Of a DNA stretch of 32,500 nt, positions 11,901-21,105 are shown in pieces. Position 1 is the first letter of the stretch; each line of letters starts with the position of its first letter. Source of the DNA: Paulinella micropora (Eukaryota > Cercozoa > Imbricatea > Euglyphida > Paulinellidae). The notes beneath the pieces were generated by a model. The model saw only the letters and a list, made by a program, of their open reading frames with translations, was not told where the DNA came from and searched no databases. The stretch is from assembly GCA_019918135.1 (NCBI GenBank), contig WBZZ01001775.1:35001-67500 (forward strand), given 5' to 3'. A program made the translations under genes and the position numbers.

Positions 11901-12936
11901 ATTAAGGTATATGAGGTATGGCACTGGAAGGAGCAGAGCAGTAGCCTTTTCAAAGATTACATAAAAACTTTCTTAAAGGTTAAACAAGAGTCAAGCGGAT
12001 ATCCTGATGGATGTATTACACAGGAACAAAAAAGAAACTACATTGACAGTATGGAAGTCAAGATGGGTATTAAGATGGACGAAAACAAAATAGAAGAAAA
12101 CCCCGGAAGGCGAGCGGTTGCTAAGTTGTGCTTGAATAGCCTGTGGGGCAAGTTTGGCGAAAAGCAAAACAAAACTCAGAACAAAATGATAAAAGACAAA
12201 GATACCTTATACAAGTTAATGAACGATAAGTCAGTTGATAACATAAACATAAACATTATTAACGACAAGATAATAGAAGCGAGTTATGACCTTAAACAGG
12301 ATGCGGTAAGCGACCCCGTAAAAACAAATATTGTAGTTGCTTTATTTACGACTTGCCACGCGAGGATTAGACTATATGAGATGATGGACAAACTAGACAA
12401 GAGTTCTATACCACGATACCGACAGTGTCATATACACGACAGACTTAACGAAAGGCGAAACAGATGTGAAAACGGGTAAGTTGTTAGGCGAATGGACGGA
12501 CGAACTACACGGAGCAAAGATTATGACCTTTATCAGAGGAGGGCCAAAGTGTTATGGATATGTATTGGATAACGGCAAAGCAAGTATGAAAGTCAAAGGC
12601 TTTAGTATGAATTATGAAAACAATAAATCATTAAATTTACCAAATATGTTAAGTGTTATCAGTTGCGGACTTGGAATTAAAAACAACGACCTTATTGAGA
12701 ACGGCAAGAATGAATTGTTAGAGTTGCTTAAAACTCAGGAAGAAAAATTGATTGCTAAACGAATTGAAAAATCTGGTAAAGTTGTTATAGTAGAGAACAG
12801 CAAGATAACAAGAGACAAACAACAGAAAAAAATAACGAGCGAATACTTAGAAAAAATATTCAGCTTTACTTACACTAAAAGAAATATTATAGGTATTGTA
12901 GACAATGCGATTGAAACTAGACCGTTTGGATACTAA
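8931..12936 (+). pseudogene. Protein-primed family B DNA polymerase, frameshifted at motif C
   Basis: The gene spans about 1,335 codons in two frames (8931-12479, then 12466-12936). It would replicate the element from its ends in the virus factory or nucleus. Visible parts: an N-terminal region of unknown fold (1-360); a cysteine/histidine-rich zinc-binding region (about 360-460); exonuclease motifs FFDFEATQD (about 474), IAHNSRGYDCQF (about 527) and EYCHSDVDIL (about 653); a segment with DGWDEKTKTAYEFHGCLWHGC (about 755-775) that resembles the restriction-endonuclease-like insert seen in Polinton polymerases; polymerase motif A (IDICSLYPTV, about 874); and motif B (KLCLNSLWGKFG, about 1066). 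Motif C (DTDS, at 12415-12426) is readable only in the second frame; the shift lies between about 12385 and 12411. As read, the main ORF lacks motif C, so it should be inactive unless the shift is a sequence error. Length and motif order fit Polinton PolB. Confidence 0.9.
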
Positions 12937-13645
12937 ATGAAAAAGCAATAAAAAACTTTATATGTATATTTTTTTTGCCTTTACCTTTAAAGCTTCTAAT
13001 TGTATGAATTCCTTTTTTTGGTTTCACTAGCTTAGTATTCACGGCCGTAGCCCCTAGCAATGATACGGGGTCAAATGCGGTTCGGTAGTTCGTCGTTAGC
13101 TTCGCAGTCTTAGCCCTTTTACCTTTTGGATTTACTCTTGTAGCTACTCAGTCAATTACTCCTTCCGCAAAGTCTCTTGTGCTACTGCCTTTGTTGTATG
13201 TGGTAGCCTTTACACCAGTCTGTCGGCTTAAATCTTTCGCTATCGTTCCTCCAAGGCTATGACCTGTAAGCTCTACATTTTCTTTACCATATTTCTTTAT
13301 GACATCATTAACCAGCCTCTGTTCTTCTTTGTATCTCGGAGTTCTTTTCAATACTCCCTTTACCAATGCTACATCGGTGAGTAAGTCTCGCTTATCCGCA
13401 CTTCCTCTAAATGCGACGATCACCTTACCATCTTTTTCATACACTGTTGATTTCTCTTTGCTCGCGACTGGTTTCCATCCGTCCGCACCTTTTCGTTCTG
13501 ACGAAACCAAATAGACATCCTCTGACAACTCCGCACTGCCTCCTTTTTGCTTCCTGTATTCCTTACCAGCTTTTTTCAATGCCTCCCCATAGCTTATGTT
13601 ATGTTTAGCGGAGTAAGCCTTTACGAACTTTATCCACTCGGACAT
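12917..13645 (-). pseudogene. Class 3 lipase-like protein with premature stop
   Basis: The open frame from 13645 gives 165 residues and stops at TGA (13148-13150). The N-terminus, EWIKFVKAYSAKHNISYGEA, is a short helical motif seen at the start of many PLV and giant-virus proteins. Then come VIVAFRGSAD (about 76-84) and the nucleophile elbow TGHSLGG (Ser130), which identify an alpha/beta-hydrolase of the class 3 lipase type acting on lipid esters. The same frame stays open after the TGA to about 12917; that part holds an Asp in a FDPVS context and a His in a GIHTIRS context, in the right order to complete the triad. The stop therefore removes two of three catalytic residues. The extended frame overlaps the polymerase 3' end tail to tail. 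A capsid-borne lipase for membrane penetration is a plausible role. Confidence 0.8.
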
Positions 13646-13726
13646 CCTATATTAATTATTTAATTTTTTTTTTTTTTTATACTCCCTACTATATACCCTA
13701 CGGGCATAGACCGTATACACCCTACT
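13646..13726. promoter_or_regulatory. Divergent promoter region, lipase / small DUF3820-like gene
   Basis: This is an 80-bp AT-rich gap between divergent starts. On the minus side it holds a T run and TTAATATAGG just before the lipase ATG. On the plus side ACCCTACT repeats occur, the last immediately before the ATG. A related C(C/T)TAC(T/A)ATG start context precedes the genes at 15506, 18069 and 22074. Confidence 0.45.
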
Positions 13727-14005
13727 ATGACCACCCTAACAAGACTGTGCGAGAAGTTCCAAAAACTTTGCATTGAAGGAGAAAAAAAATCCTTCTCGTT
13801 GGAAGATGTTCAAAAGGTAATCCACGACGAAATAAAAGCGATTGAAGAAAATAGAAATGCTCAACCAAAAGACACTTTTCATTTTGGGAAATACAAGGGC
13901 AAAAAAATAGAAGACATCGCCAAGATTGACAAACCATACATAGAATGGTTAGCTCGTCAGCCGTGGGTCCAGAATAAAGATGAATTGAAGAAGTATTTGC
14001 TTTAA
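13727..14005 (+). CDS. Small protein with DUF3820/exonuclease X C-terminal-like domain
   Basis: The product is 92 residues. The first half is a charged helical region (EKFQKLCIEGEKKSFSLEDV). The second half has FHFGKYKGKKIEDIAKIDK followed by YIEWLARQPW, the F-FGK-kGk-i-Dia-dp-Y--Wl pattern of the DUF3820 family. This small domain is found alone or fused to exonucleases and helicases in phages and large DNA viruses and probably binds nucleic acid. Partner and role here are unknown; the plus orientation sets it apart from the virion block. The frame is intact. The start is the ATG next to an ACCCTACT motif. Confidence 0.7.
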   Translation: MTTLTRLCEKFQKLCIEGEKKSFSLEDVQKVIHDEIKAIEENRNAQPKDTFHFGKYKGKKIEDIAKIDKPYIEWLARQPWVQNKDELKKYLL

Positions 14006-14020
14006 TGTTATTCAACCTTT

Positions 14021-14209
14021 TTACGTTTCTTTTTTTTCGCTTTCCTCGCGGGCTTTCTTAGCCTTCGTAAAGAATTTAATTAAGTTTTCCCGTCTAGCAT
14101 CATCTTCATTTTTTGTAAAGTATGCGATAGCACAAGTTTCATCGCAGAATTGGTAGTTATCAACCGTAGCAGTAAGCGTATCTTTTTTTTCACACTCTTT
14201 ACACGACAT
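14021..14209 (-). CDS. Small zinc-ribbon (MYM/TRASH-like) peptide
   Basis: The product is 62 residues: CKECEKKD near the start, FCDETCAIAYF at about residues 22-32, then a Lys/Glu-rich helix. The C-x2-C ... C-x3-C layout with aromatic residues is typical of small TRASH- or MYM-type metal-binding modules. It lies tail to tail with the plus-strand gene ending at 14005, a gap of 15 bp. The function is unknown; protein or nucleic-acid binding through zinc is likely. The frame is intact. Confidence 0.55.
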   Translation of the reverse strand: MSCKECEKKDTLTATVDNYQFCDETCAIAYFTKNEDDARRENLIKFFTKAKKAREESEKKET

Positions 14210-14249
14210 TGTATATTCTATGGGAAAAATAAATATTTCTAAAAATAAT

Positions 14250-15506
14250 CTACGGGTCTTCTAACCAAGTAAGAGCATACTGAATACTTATCGTTTGAGC
14301 TGCTGTTGCTTGTGATGTTATGGTTAATCTATCGCCTGGTAACATATCGTCCAAATCATAATCATTTAGATTAACCGTCTCAGCACTACTCAAATTTACA
14401 AAGATAACCGCAATGGTATTCCCATTAGCCACTGTCGCGGTAGTATCAAACGAAACCAGACTTGTATTAGCATTATTTTCAGCATAGACGGCACCAGTCA
14501 GAGTAGCATTTTTTATTACTTTAATAATACAACTAGTCTTAGAGTCCGTATTTAAGATAGTTAGTCGTCGCGGATAAACTATACTATAATTTGTAAGAGC
14601 ACCACCTCCCGTAGTCGCATTATTTCTCATTGTAAAAACGTGGGCAACAGCATTGGTCGCATTGGCGGTTCTTTCATAAATAAATGGAATACCTCTTATA
14701 ATTTCTGTTCCTTCAATGAAGCATCCAACACTAGCGACTTTAATATTTTGAGCTGCTACAACAGCACCAACATTTGCTATATAGGTTGAAAAAGGTAGAG
14801 TAGTATTATTCAGTGTTGTTAAAGTTTGTGTGTTAGCATAACGAATGGCGTGAACCATTTGAAAATCTCCCGTATTTGGATTTTCAATATAAAAAGATAC
14901 TTGACCAAACCCTAAATACTGAAACTTAATTTGAAAAACATTACCCTTCGTAAAATCAATTGCGGGTAAGTATGTTTTCCCGTCCGCCTTATCAATATTC
15001 CAAGCTGTTTGCGAATAAGCATTAATAGTCGCTCCTCCTCGGTTGTGATATATTTTCATTACTCCATTTTCTCTACCAAAGAAGAAACCATCTGTAAAAG
15101 CACTATCACCTAATCCCACCGCCGAAAGATATTGTGCTCCGTTTGCCTCTGTTGTAGTCCATAATGCAGTAAATCTTACACACACTCCCATTCCAGCACG
15201 ATACTTAATTCTTTTTTTTGATTGAATGTATCCGCTAGCCCCTGCCACGGCAGTTGTTGATATGCTAGCCATTGAATTCTTCATTTCAACAGTAGAATTA
15301 ACAATCGCACTATCCCATTTAGCAGAATTCACATTATACATAAATGTCTCTTGAATAATCGGTGTGTATTGTGCTGTGGATATTTCGCCGAATGCTGTTA
15401 AGTTGTCATCAGTTAATTTTGTTTTTAACTCTCCATAAGTTCCACATTTCAAATTAACAAAATTCCCTCCATCATCTTGTGCGACTAAATTTCGTTGGTG
15501 GCTCAT
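14250..15506 (-). CDS. Probable virion spike or receptor-binding protein
   Basis: The product is 418 residues. I recognise no enzymatic motif. The N-terminus reads NLVAQDDGGNFVNLKCGTYG, then AFGEISTAQYTPIIQETF, an opening seen in surface or tail-fibre-like proteins of large DNA viruses. The middle (about 90-240) has the alternating aromatic/Gly strand pattern of a concanavalin-like beta sandwich (VGLGD...GFFFGREN), and the end is Thr/Asn/Ala-rich beta sequence. It follows the major capsid gene on the same strand with a 103-bp gap containing an ATATAGGAAC motif. The leader 15507-15529 closely matches that of the membrane protein at 22074. A glycan-binding spike is the best inference. The frame is intact. 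Confidence 0.6.
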   Translation of the reverse strand: MSHQRNLVAQDDGGNFVNLKCGTYGELKTKLTDDNLTAFGEISTAQYTPIIQETFMYNVNSAKWDSAIVNSTVEMKNSMASISTTAVAGASGYIQSKKRIKYRAGMGVCVRFTALWTTTEANGAQYLSAVGLGDSAFTDGFFFGRENGVMKIYHNRGGATINAYSQTAWNIDKADGKTYLPAIDFTKGNVFQIKFQYLGFGQVSFYIENPNTGDFQMVHAIRYANTQTLTTLNNTTLPFSTYIANVGAVVAAQNIKVASVGCFIEGTEIIRGIPFIYERTANATNAVAHVFTMRNNATTGGGALTNYSIVYPRRLTILNTDSKTSCIIKVIKNATLTGAVYAENNANTSLVSFDTTATVANGNTIAVIFVNLSSAETVNLNDYDLDDMLPGDRLTITSQATAAQTISIQYALTWLEDP

Positions 15507-15555
15507 AGTAGGTCCTACAACCTCAAAAAATGTTTTGTTAGAGTTCCTATATTAT
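15507..15555 (-). promoter_or_regulatory. Promoter and leader of the spike gene
   Basis: On the minus strand, AATATAGGAACTC (about 15541-15553) precedes a leader whose last 23 bases (15529-15507) match the leader of the membrane-protein gene (22097-22075) at 20 of 23 positions, all differences being transitions. It includes an inverted repeat GTAGG-A-CCTAC next to the ATG. Confidence 0.6.
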
Positions 15556-15609
15556 CAAAAAAATAAATAATCTATCAAAATTAAAAACCTATTACCTAAC
15601 TTGCGGGGT

Positions 15610-17171
15610 TTAATTTCTAGTAATGGTGCCGTTCTTGACATTTACTTCTTGCTGAGTGACTACAAATGTGTAATGATTGGCCGCAATATTGGCAGTTGTA
15701 GCAATAAACTCCCATCGTCGCTCGGTGTCTAGACTTAATCCGCTGATTTCGTTTTGGTCCTTGCTCCACAGTGGGCGGGTATTGTCAAAGCTGTCGCACC
15801 AAACCCAGTTGTATTGATAAACATTGCTATTCATCAAAGAAGAGCCTTCCAACTTCGGTTTAAAATACATATAGTCTTCTAGTTTTCCAGTTTGACAATC
15901 AACGTTGAATTCTTGAAGTCGCGCCCCGTCTAGTGTGGTATAAAAAGTTTGGACCTTAGAACCTAGCAGGTTGCTATTGTCGTAGGCAGTGTTCTTATTT
16001 TCGGTTGTGTTGAAAACAGAGTGATAAATTTTCTTAATTCGTCGTCCGTGGCCTCTGTCAAATCTAAGTATGACATTTTGAGAAGTTGAAGCGACTCCGA
16101 CAGTATTTTTATACAAATAAGAATAATCAATGTTGAAGCTCATACCTTCGGGGCTCATAATCTTCTGTTGAATTGATTGAACGACATCGGGGTTAGTTTC
16201 AACAGCTAAGAAAAGGCTGAGATTAGTAATAGTAACATTTGAATCCGCCGCCGCAACAGTGCCTCCGCCAGTAGAAAGAGCATCATTGTTGTAATAAAAG
16301 ATTTTGGGTGTCTGTTGCCAAACAATTCGCATAGTCAAAATTTCTGGAAACATAATAGTTTTATCCAGAGCGAAAATAGTATTGTAAAGCATTCCAAGAT
16401 TAATCTTAACATTAACACTTGGGCTGGCATTGTTAATAGTTCCAGCTGAAAAATACTTAGCCTCATTAAAAGCAACATTAACAAACTTACTCGTGCCAGT
16501 CTCATTCGCAATAAGGGCATCATCGTGTCGGCGGGCATTTGTGGAGGGTTGTGACATCCAAGCCTTTAATGCGGCCTGAACCTGAGCCTTCGCAACATCA
16601 ATTCCCGCATCAATTTGTCCCGCCGCATTTCCTGCTACTGCCGAAGCGGTCAAGGCTGTTTGTAAGGCGGCCAACCTTGTAGCATCGCTAGCGGGTTGAA
16701 ATGTAGTTGTAGCATTACACTTTTGAAGCAACCAGCTCCACTTCCATTGTCGTGGTTTTCCAAAGCGAGTAAATCGTCAATGGAGGTTTCGTGGTTTTCC
16801 AAAGCGAGTAAATCGTCAATGGAGGTTTCGGGTTTCCAAATCATCTTAGTGATATTTCCGACTTCGTTAATGTCGCACAGATAAACACCACCTCTCGTAA
16901 TCAATTGTATCTGCCTAATCGGGGCCAAGCAGTCCATAAAGCATTTATTGTAGTTCGCCGCCTTCGCATCTGGGGCATAATTAAAACTCAAAACAGAGCG
17001 AGCCAAGTTAAACGGGCGACTGATAAGGTCAAAGTTGCTTTCCTGTCTTCCTGCGGTGCTCACAGTGACATTAATAGAACCCTCACGAGGGGTAAGCTTA
17101 TTCAAACGATAAGAAGCACTGATGTAGTCAGTCCTGCTGAAATCTAGTTCGCCTCCGTGTTGTGTAGGCAT
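15610..17171 (-). pseudogene. Major capsid protein (double jelly-roll type), frameshifted
   Basis: Two overlapping frames (17171-16650 and 16731-15610) together span about 520 codons, right for a Polinton/PLV major capsid protein. The start MPTQHGGELDFSRTDYISAS, then RPFNLARSVLSFNYAP, CLAPIRQIQLITRGGVYLCD and ITKMIWKPETS form the usual N-terminal jelly roll. The second frame carries the second barrel, ending in VTQQEVNVKNGTITRN. It would form the trimeric capsomers. Near the shift a 39-bp unit (13 codons, ETSIDDLLALENH) is perfectly duplicated in tandem (about 16752-16829). The frame changes between about 16725 and 16750, immediately after the duplicate. The second ORF has no ATG near its start, so it is a continuation rather than a gene of its own. 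As read, no complete capsid protein would be made. Confidence 0.85.
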
Positions 17172-17186
17172 TTTGTGTAAGTGCCC

Positions 17187-17230
17187 GAAGTTTTTGGTGA
17201 AGCTTTTTTTAAAAAGGTTCCTATATTTTA
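17187..17230 (-). promoter_or_regulatory. Promoter and leader of the major capsid gene
   Basis: On the minus strand, AATATAGGAACC (about 17216-17227) is followed by GCTTCACCAAAAACTTC (17203-17187) and the ATG at 17171. The integrase gene has ATATAGAACC then GCTTCACCAAAACTT (26925-26939) before its ATG. The shared string of about 15 bases upstream of two unrelated genes on opposite strands supports a functional element. Confidence 0.65.
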
Positions 17231-17256
17231 ATATGAGAAAAAAATAAATTAATTAA

Positions 17257-18069
17257 TTAACGGCTTTTTAACAAATTAAAAAATGATGTAAATAAATTAA
17301 AATAATTCGTCTCGCGGTAAATCAACAATGTCATTACAATACCTAACCCGTTTAGATTAACTGGCTGATCGTTTTCCTCTGTCAAATAGAACCGATACAA
17401 ATTGCTTGAACTAGTAGACAATCTTTTGCCGTATTCACTACCAGAGCCGTCGTAGATAACAGAGCCGAACGGGATTTCATTCGCTGTGTATATTTCTTGG
17501 AGCACGTGATTATCACCCTCACCGACGAGGTCGCTTTGTAGATACAAGGTTTTTTCACCTGTCAAGATTATGACATTCGGCGACCTAATGGAATTGTTAG
17601 CAAAGAAATATGTTGAGTCGCGGTCAAAACCCATTACTTCGTGGATACGTGTTTCGGTGTCAAATATAAACCGCGGTTGGATGCCTCCATTGTTCGCTAC
17701 TGTAAATAATAGCTTTCCGTCTTCGGGGTCTGTGTTTGTGTTGTTGCTCGTAACGGTGTATGTGTAGTCGTTGGGACTGTCTGCGGTTAGCATCTCGGCC
17801 AGTTTATTTTTTAAATTGTTCATTGTGTAGTTTCCCTCTGGTATCGTAATCAGAGCCTCAAATCCATCTTCACTCAGAGTAAAAGTGTTGTAAGGACTTG
17901 CCACAGAGTAATACGATTTAGGAACATAGATATGAAGTATTTTACAATGTGTTGGATTATCTAGCGATTTCATATCAATGGAGTGAGTAAAATCGCTGTC
18001 CGTGCCGTTTATCCTATTTTTGCTGTTGACATAGTAAATGTTAGAGCTCCTGCCTCCCCTATATTCCAT
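17257..18069 (-). CDS. Penton-like minor capsid protein
   Basis: The product is 270 residues with an intact frame. Family-typical segments: YYVNSKNRINGTDSDFTHSI near the start, CKILHIYVPKSYYSV (about 43-57), YNTFTLSEDGFEALITIPEG (about 60-79), NYTMNNLKNKLAEML (about 80-94), HEVMGFDRDSTYFF (about 142-155) and SPNVIILTGEKTLYLQSD (about 162-179). This is the conserved minor capsid or penton protein of Polintons and virophages, a single jelly roll that fills the capsid vertices. It sits directly upstream of the major capsid gene on the same strand, the usual pairing in this group. The leader has CCCTACA next to the ATG and a TATATAATA box about 40 bases further up. Confidence 0.85.
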   Translation of the reverse strand: MEYRGGRSSNIYYVNSKNRINGTDSDFTHSIDMKSLDNPTHCKILHIYVPKSYYSVASPYNTFTLSEDGFEALITIPEGNYTMNNLKNKLAEMLTADSPNDYTYTVTSNNTNTDPEDGKLLFTVANNGGIQPRFIFDTETRIHEVMGFDRDSTYFFANNSIRSPNVIILTGEKTLYLQSDLVGEGDNHVLQEIYTANEIPFGSVIYDGSGSEYGKRLSTSSSNLYRFYLTEENDQPVNLNGLGIVMTLLIYRETNYFNLFTSFFNLLKSR

Positions 18070-18196
18070 TGTAGGGACACCCTACGACCCGACTTTTTGG
18101 ATATATAATAGAAAATATATTTTTTTGTTTTTACATCTATCGATGTAGTCGATAATTACTTCAAACCACTTGTGGGGGTGCGGGGGCTTGCCCCTG

Positions 18197-19809
18197 CTAA
18201 ATGAAAGTGTCAAAGCCGTAGCCGTTCTGAGCTTTCAACTCCTCCGCTTCTTTTTCTTTCAAATCAGTCCAACCGCTGGCGAATTTAAAGCGATTTCCTT
18301 TCGCTCTTTCTTTAAGAAACCTAATACTATGCCACCCGCAGGTATCCGTTGTGTCGCTTTGGTTCTTAACTTGATTAACCTTCATAAGCAGGTATGTGTT
18401 CGGCTTACTCTTTTCAATAAGTTGTTTCATTTGGTGTAGAAATAGCTCAGTCGGCTTATACAGTGCGAGAGGGTCGTAGATTTCAATAGAGTCGTCTTTA
18501 ATGGTGTCAATCCAAACAGCAATCCAATGTGAGCCTGGTTGGCTAGACTTATCCAAGTTCATAATAAAACCATACTTCTTTCTTTTTTCTGGTTTTAGTT
18601 TGTTTATTTCGTCGCTGGCTACTGTTCCCAAATACCAATCGTGCTTTTTCATAATGTTGTCAATTTCATCCGTCATCAGCCCTCTGTAGCCTTCCCCACT
18701 TTGGTCATCTTCTAACTGCGGCATATTTTGTAAATCTAATATTAATTTTTTCGCATCCTCATCGCCAGCTGGTGGCTGTTCTTCTGTTTGTGGTTGCTCT
18801 TCTGGTCCTGGTTGTGGTTCTGGTTGTGGTTCTGGTTGTGGTTGTGGTTGTGGTTGTGGTTGTGGTTGTGGTTGTGGTTGTGGTTGTGGTTGTTTTTGTT
18901 CTGCCTGCTTCGTTTTCTTTTCTATCCAAGCATTAAATGAAGCCCATCCTTCATCTGGTGTTTTGATGTTTTTAGTTGTTTGGTGTTTGATTAAAAATTG
19001 TTGTAAAGTCTTTTTGTATTTAACAACTTTTCCTCCCTTGACACGGATAACTACAATACCAGCTTTTTCTAAATCTTGAACGATTTGCTTGTTAGTTTTT
19101 TTGCTACCACCTCTACTCTGGACAGAACTTTCAACCATCTCTTTAACTATTTTTTCTCGCTGTAAATGCTCAATCTTACTTATGTTCGCATTCCATTGTT
19201 GAGTTACATCTTCTACCTTAGTATCAGATGATGGAGGTTTTTTTCGTGCTCGTTGTGGTTTGTTTTGGTCTGGCGGCATTAATAAGAGCCTTTTAGTTTT
19301 TTGGAAATCTCTGAGTTCTTCATTTATTCGTTTCAACCTCTTAATCTCTCTTTTCTTTTCTTCTTGTCTTTCCTTCATTTCAGCATCCTCTTTCCTCTCT
19401 CTTCTTTTCTTTTCTTCTTCTTTATCTTCAAGGTCTTTGCTTTTTTTTATTTCCAACCTTTTCTTTTCTTCTTCTATCTCATCCCTTTTCTTCTTTTCCT
19501 TTCTTCCTGCTCGTGTATCAGGTCATATTTTTTCTGTAAGTTGTCTTGTATCTGGTTGCGGTTCTCGTGTTCAAGACGGTTGAAGTCGGATACAACCACT
19601 TTCTCGCGGGCTTTCCGATTTGTAGGGGTCGTCTTCCCCATATATTTCAAAAACAGTTTAACGATTTGAAGTGTTGAAAGGTCATTTGTTTTCTTTCCAA
19701 AGTTGAGATATGCTCGTTTGCCTTTGACTTTAATATATGGTCGGCCATCTTTGGTTCTGTATATTCTGGGGGGCCGTTGTTTAAGTTTCTTCTTCGGCTT
19801 ACTTCTCAT
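18197..19809 (-). pseudogene. Adenain-like (Ulp1 family) cysteine protease with N-terminal extension, frameshifted
   Basis: Two frames (19809-19474 and 19456-18197) read as one gene. The N-terminal part has PRIYRTKDGRPYIKVKGKRA and a basic helix. A Lys/Glu/Arg coiled coil crosses the junction, and its charged pattern resumes in the other frame within the purine-rich run around 19470-19495. A PQ/PE dipeptide stretch (about 18790-18890) links to the catalytic domain. In the longer ORF the adenovirus-protease set is complete and correctly spaced: His310 in SHWIAVW, Asp328 in EIYDPLA, Gln366 and Cys373 in DTCGWHS (Gln seven residues before Cys). The enzyme would process capsid or core precursors during maturation. 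The catalytic domain is intact; only the junction is broken, and an A-rich homopolymer context makes sequence error possible. If the ORF at 19456 has its own start, the protease could still be made. Confidence 0.85.
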
Positions 19810-19890
19810 TACTACTATTACAGTTTACAACTGTAGGTTGTATATTTGAGCAAAAAAAATAATAACATAATTTACATTTGGGATTGGGGT

Positions 19891-20202
19891 TTAATGAAAT
19901 TTAACGGCTCCGCCTCGTTGCTTCCCATATCCTTGCTTAGCCGCGGCCATCGCAACCTTACCAGCATACGGCACTCCAATGTCGTTAAGAAAAGTAGCAC
20001 CCTTTGAAACCAATTTATTCTTTTTAATAAAACTATTAGCATCCAATATGGCTTGTCCGACTTTTTTCCAATTTACTTTTCCTCCTTTCTGACATCCTTT
20101 CTTTTTTCCTTTCTTCTTTCTTCCTCCTGCTTGGGGCATTGATGGATTGTAGCTGATGTTGTAACCTGATGGACTACTGATAATCACTGGTGATGTTGGC
20201 AT
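19891..20202 (-). CDS. Small basic glycine-rich core or pX-like protein
   Basis: The product is 103 residues. It has a low-complexity start, a strongly basic middle (GGRKKKGKKKGCQKGGKV), a central amphipathic helix (KKVGQAILDANSFIKK) and a C-terminus, VAMAAAKQGYGKQRGGAVKFH, resembling adenovirus-like core or membrane-active cleavage peptides. GG sites could be protease targets. It lies between protease and ATPase, the usual neighbourhood of such proteins. DNA condensation or membrane lysis during entry are inferences. The frame is intact. The leader holds TATATATAG next to the ATG. Confidence 0.6.
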   Translation of the reverse strand: MPTSPVIISSPSGYNISYNPSMPQAGGRKKKGKKKGCQKGGKVNWKKVGQAILDANSFIKKNKLVSKGATFLNDIGVPYAGKVAMAAAKQGYGKQRGGAVKFH

Positions 20203-20236
20203 CTATATATAGTTCTGAAAAAAATAAATAATAAAA

Positions 20237-21058
20237 TTACAAAAATCGTTTATTGAAATTTTGCCTCAGTTCGTCCGATACCGCATCAACATATAAAAAG
20301 TTAAACCGTTCTTTGGTAGCCTCGTGATATTTTTCAATGAAGTATTCAAGGTCGTAGCCGAGGTCCAGATGTTTATACACTAGTTCTATTTTATCCACAC
20401 TCTGACCAGGAAAAATAAAAAGGTAGTCCAGCTGTTTAATCGCCTCAGGCTTCATGTCGTTAAGATACTGCGAACTCATAATCACCTTACTTTTATAATG
20501 CCTATTTTTTTAAAATAAATCGCTCACAGATTTATCCCTCAGGCCTGAGCCTAAATCATCTAGCACGAACACGACTTCTGGTGTAATGTATTTACTCGGT
20601 CTTTCTGCGGGGGCTTCTTGTTTTTTCTTTTCCCCCTCTTTACCAAAATAAAGAAACTTCGGCTTCGGTTCTTCTTGGCGGTCTTGAACAATCTCGCCTT
20701 CTTCTTGCTCTTCGTCGGGTTTATTCAGTTTATCTAACTCGTAATCGATTACAGACAGTCCGTCCGTTTTCAAATATGTGTACATCGCCATCGGGTTTCC
20801 CTTCTTCTTGAAGTGCTTAACCATTTCTTTGTAAATGTGGTCCTTGTGTATTGTGCTGGCGATAATAACGATGCGGGTCTTTTTGTCAGTCGTTCGTTTC
20901 AGGATTTCAAACAGTGCTGTCGTCTTGCCACTCTTCTTGCGAGCGAGAACAAAAATATTGGCATACGGTTCGTCAAATAACTTGTAGCCCTTGGCTAGTT
21001 TTTCACCATCTCCGTTTTGCTTAACTGGTCTAACTTTAATATCGTTAATCTTTTCCAT
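20237..21058 (-). pseudogene. FtsK/HerA-type genome-packaging ATPase with in-frame stop
   Basis: The start is taken at the ATG at 21058 (MEKINDIKVRPV), which follows a TATATA-rich leader; the open frame extends further up but only through AT-rich sequence. Walker A is ARKKSGKTT (about 39-47) and Walker B is VVFVLDDLGS (about 162-171). A TAA at 20510-20512 interrupts at codon 183. Beyond it the same frame continues with KNRHYKSKVI and then SSQYLNDMKPEA and FIFPGQSVDK, the conserved downstream part (sensor/arginine region) of A32-like ATPases, ending at 20237. The gene is therefore one ATPase of about 270 codons with a nonsense change, not two genes. Its role is to pump DNA into the capsid. An acidic linker (KPDEEQEEGEIVQ) in the middle is not typical of all members. 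Confidence 0.88.
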
Positions 21059-21105
21059 CCTCCAGATTTTTATATATTCTAAAATATATTTTTTTACCTG
21101 CGGGG

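Noticed and set aside
15610..17171. Programmed frameshift in the capsid gene
   Set aside because: There is no classical slippery heptamer at the junction, and the shift follows directly on a tandem duplication. Damage or sequence error is simpler.
12917..21058. Stop-codon reassignment explaining in-frame stops
   Set aside because: One gene has TGA and another TAA, while both codons and TAG end other intact genes in the element.
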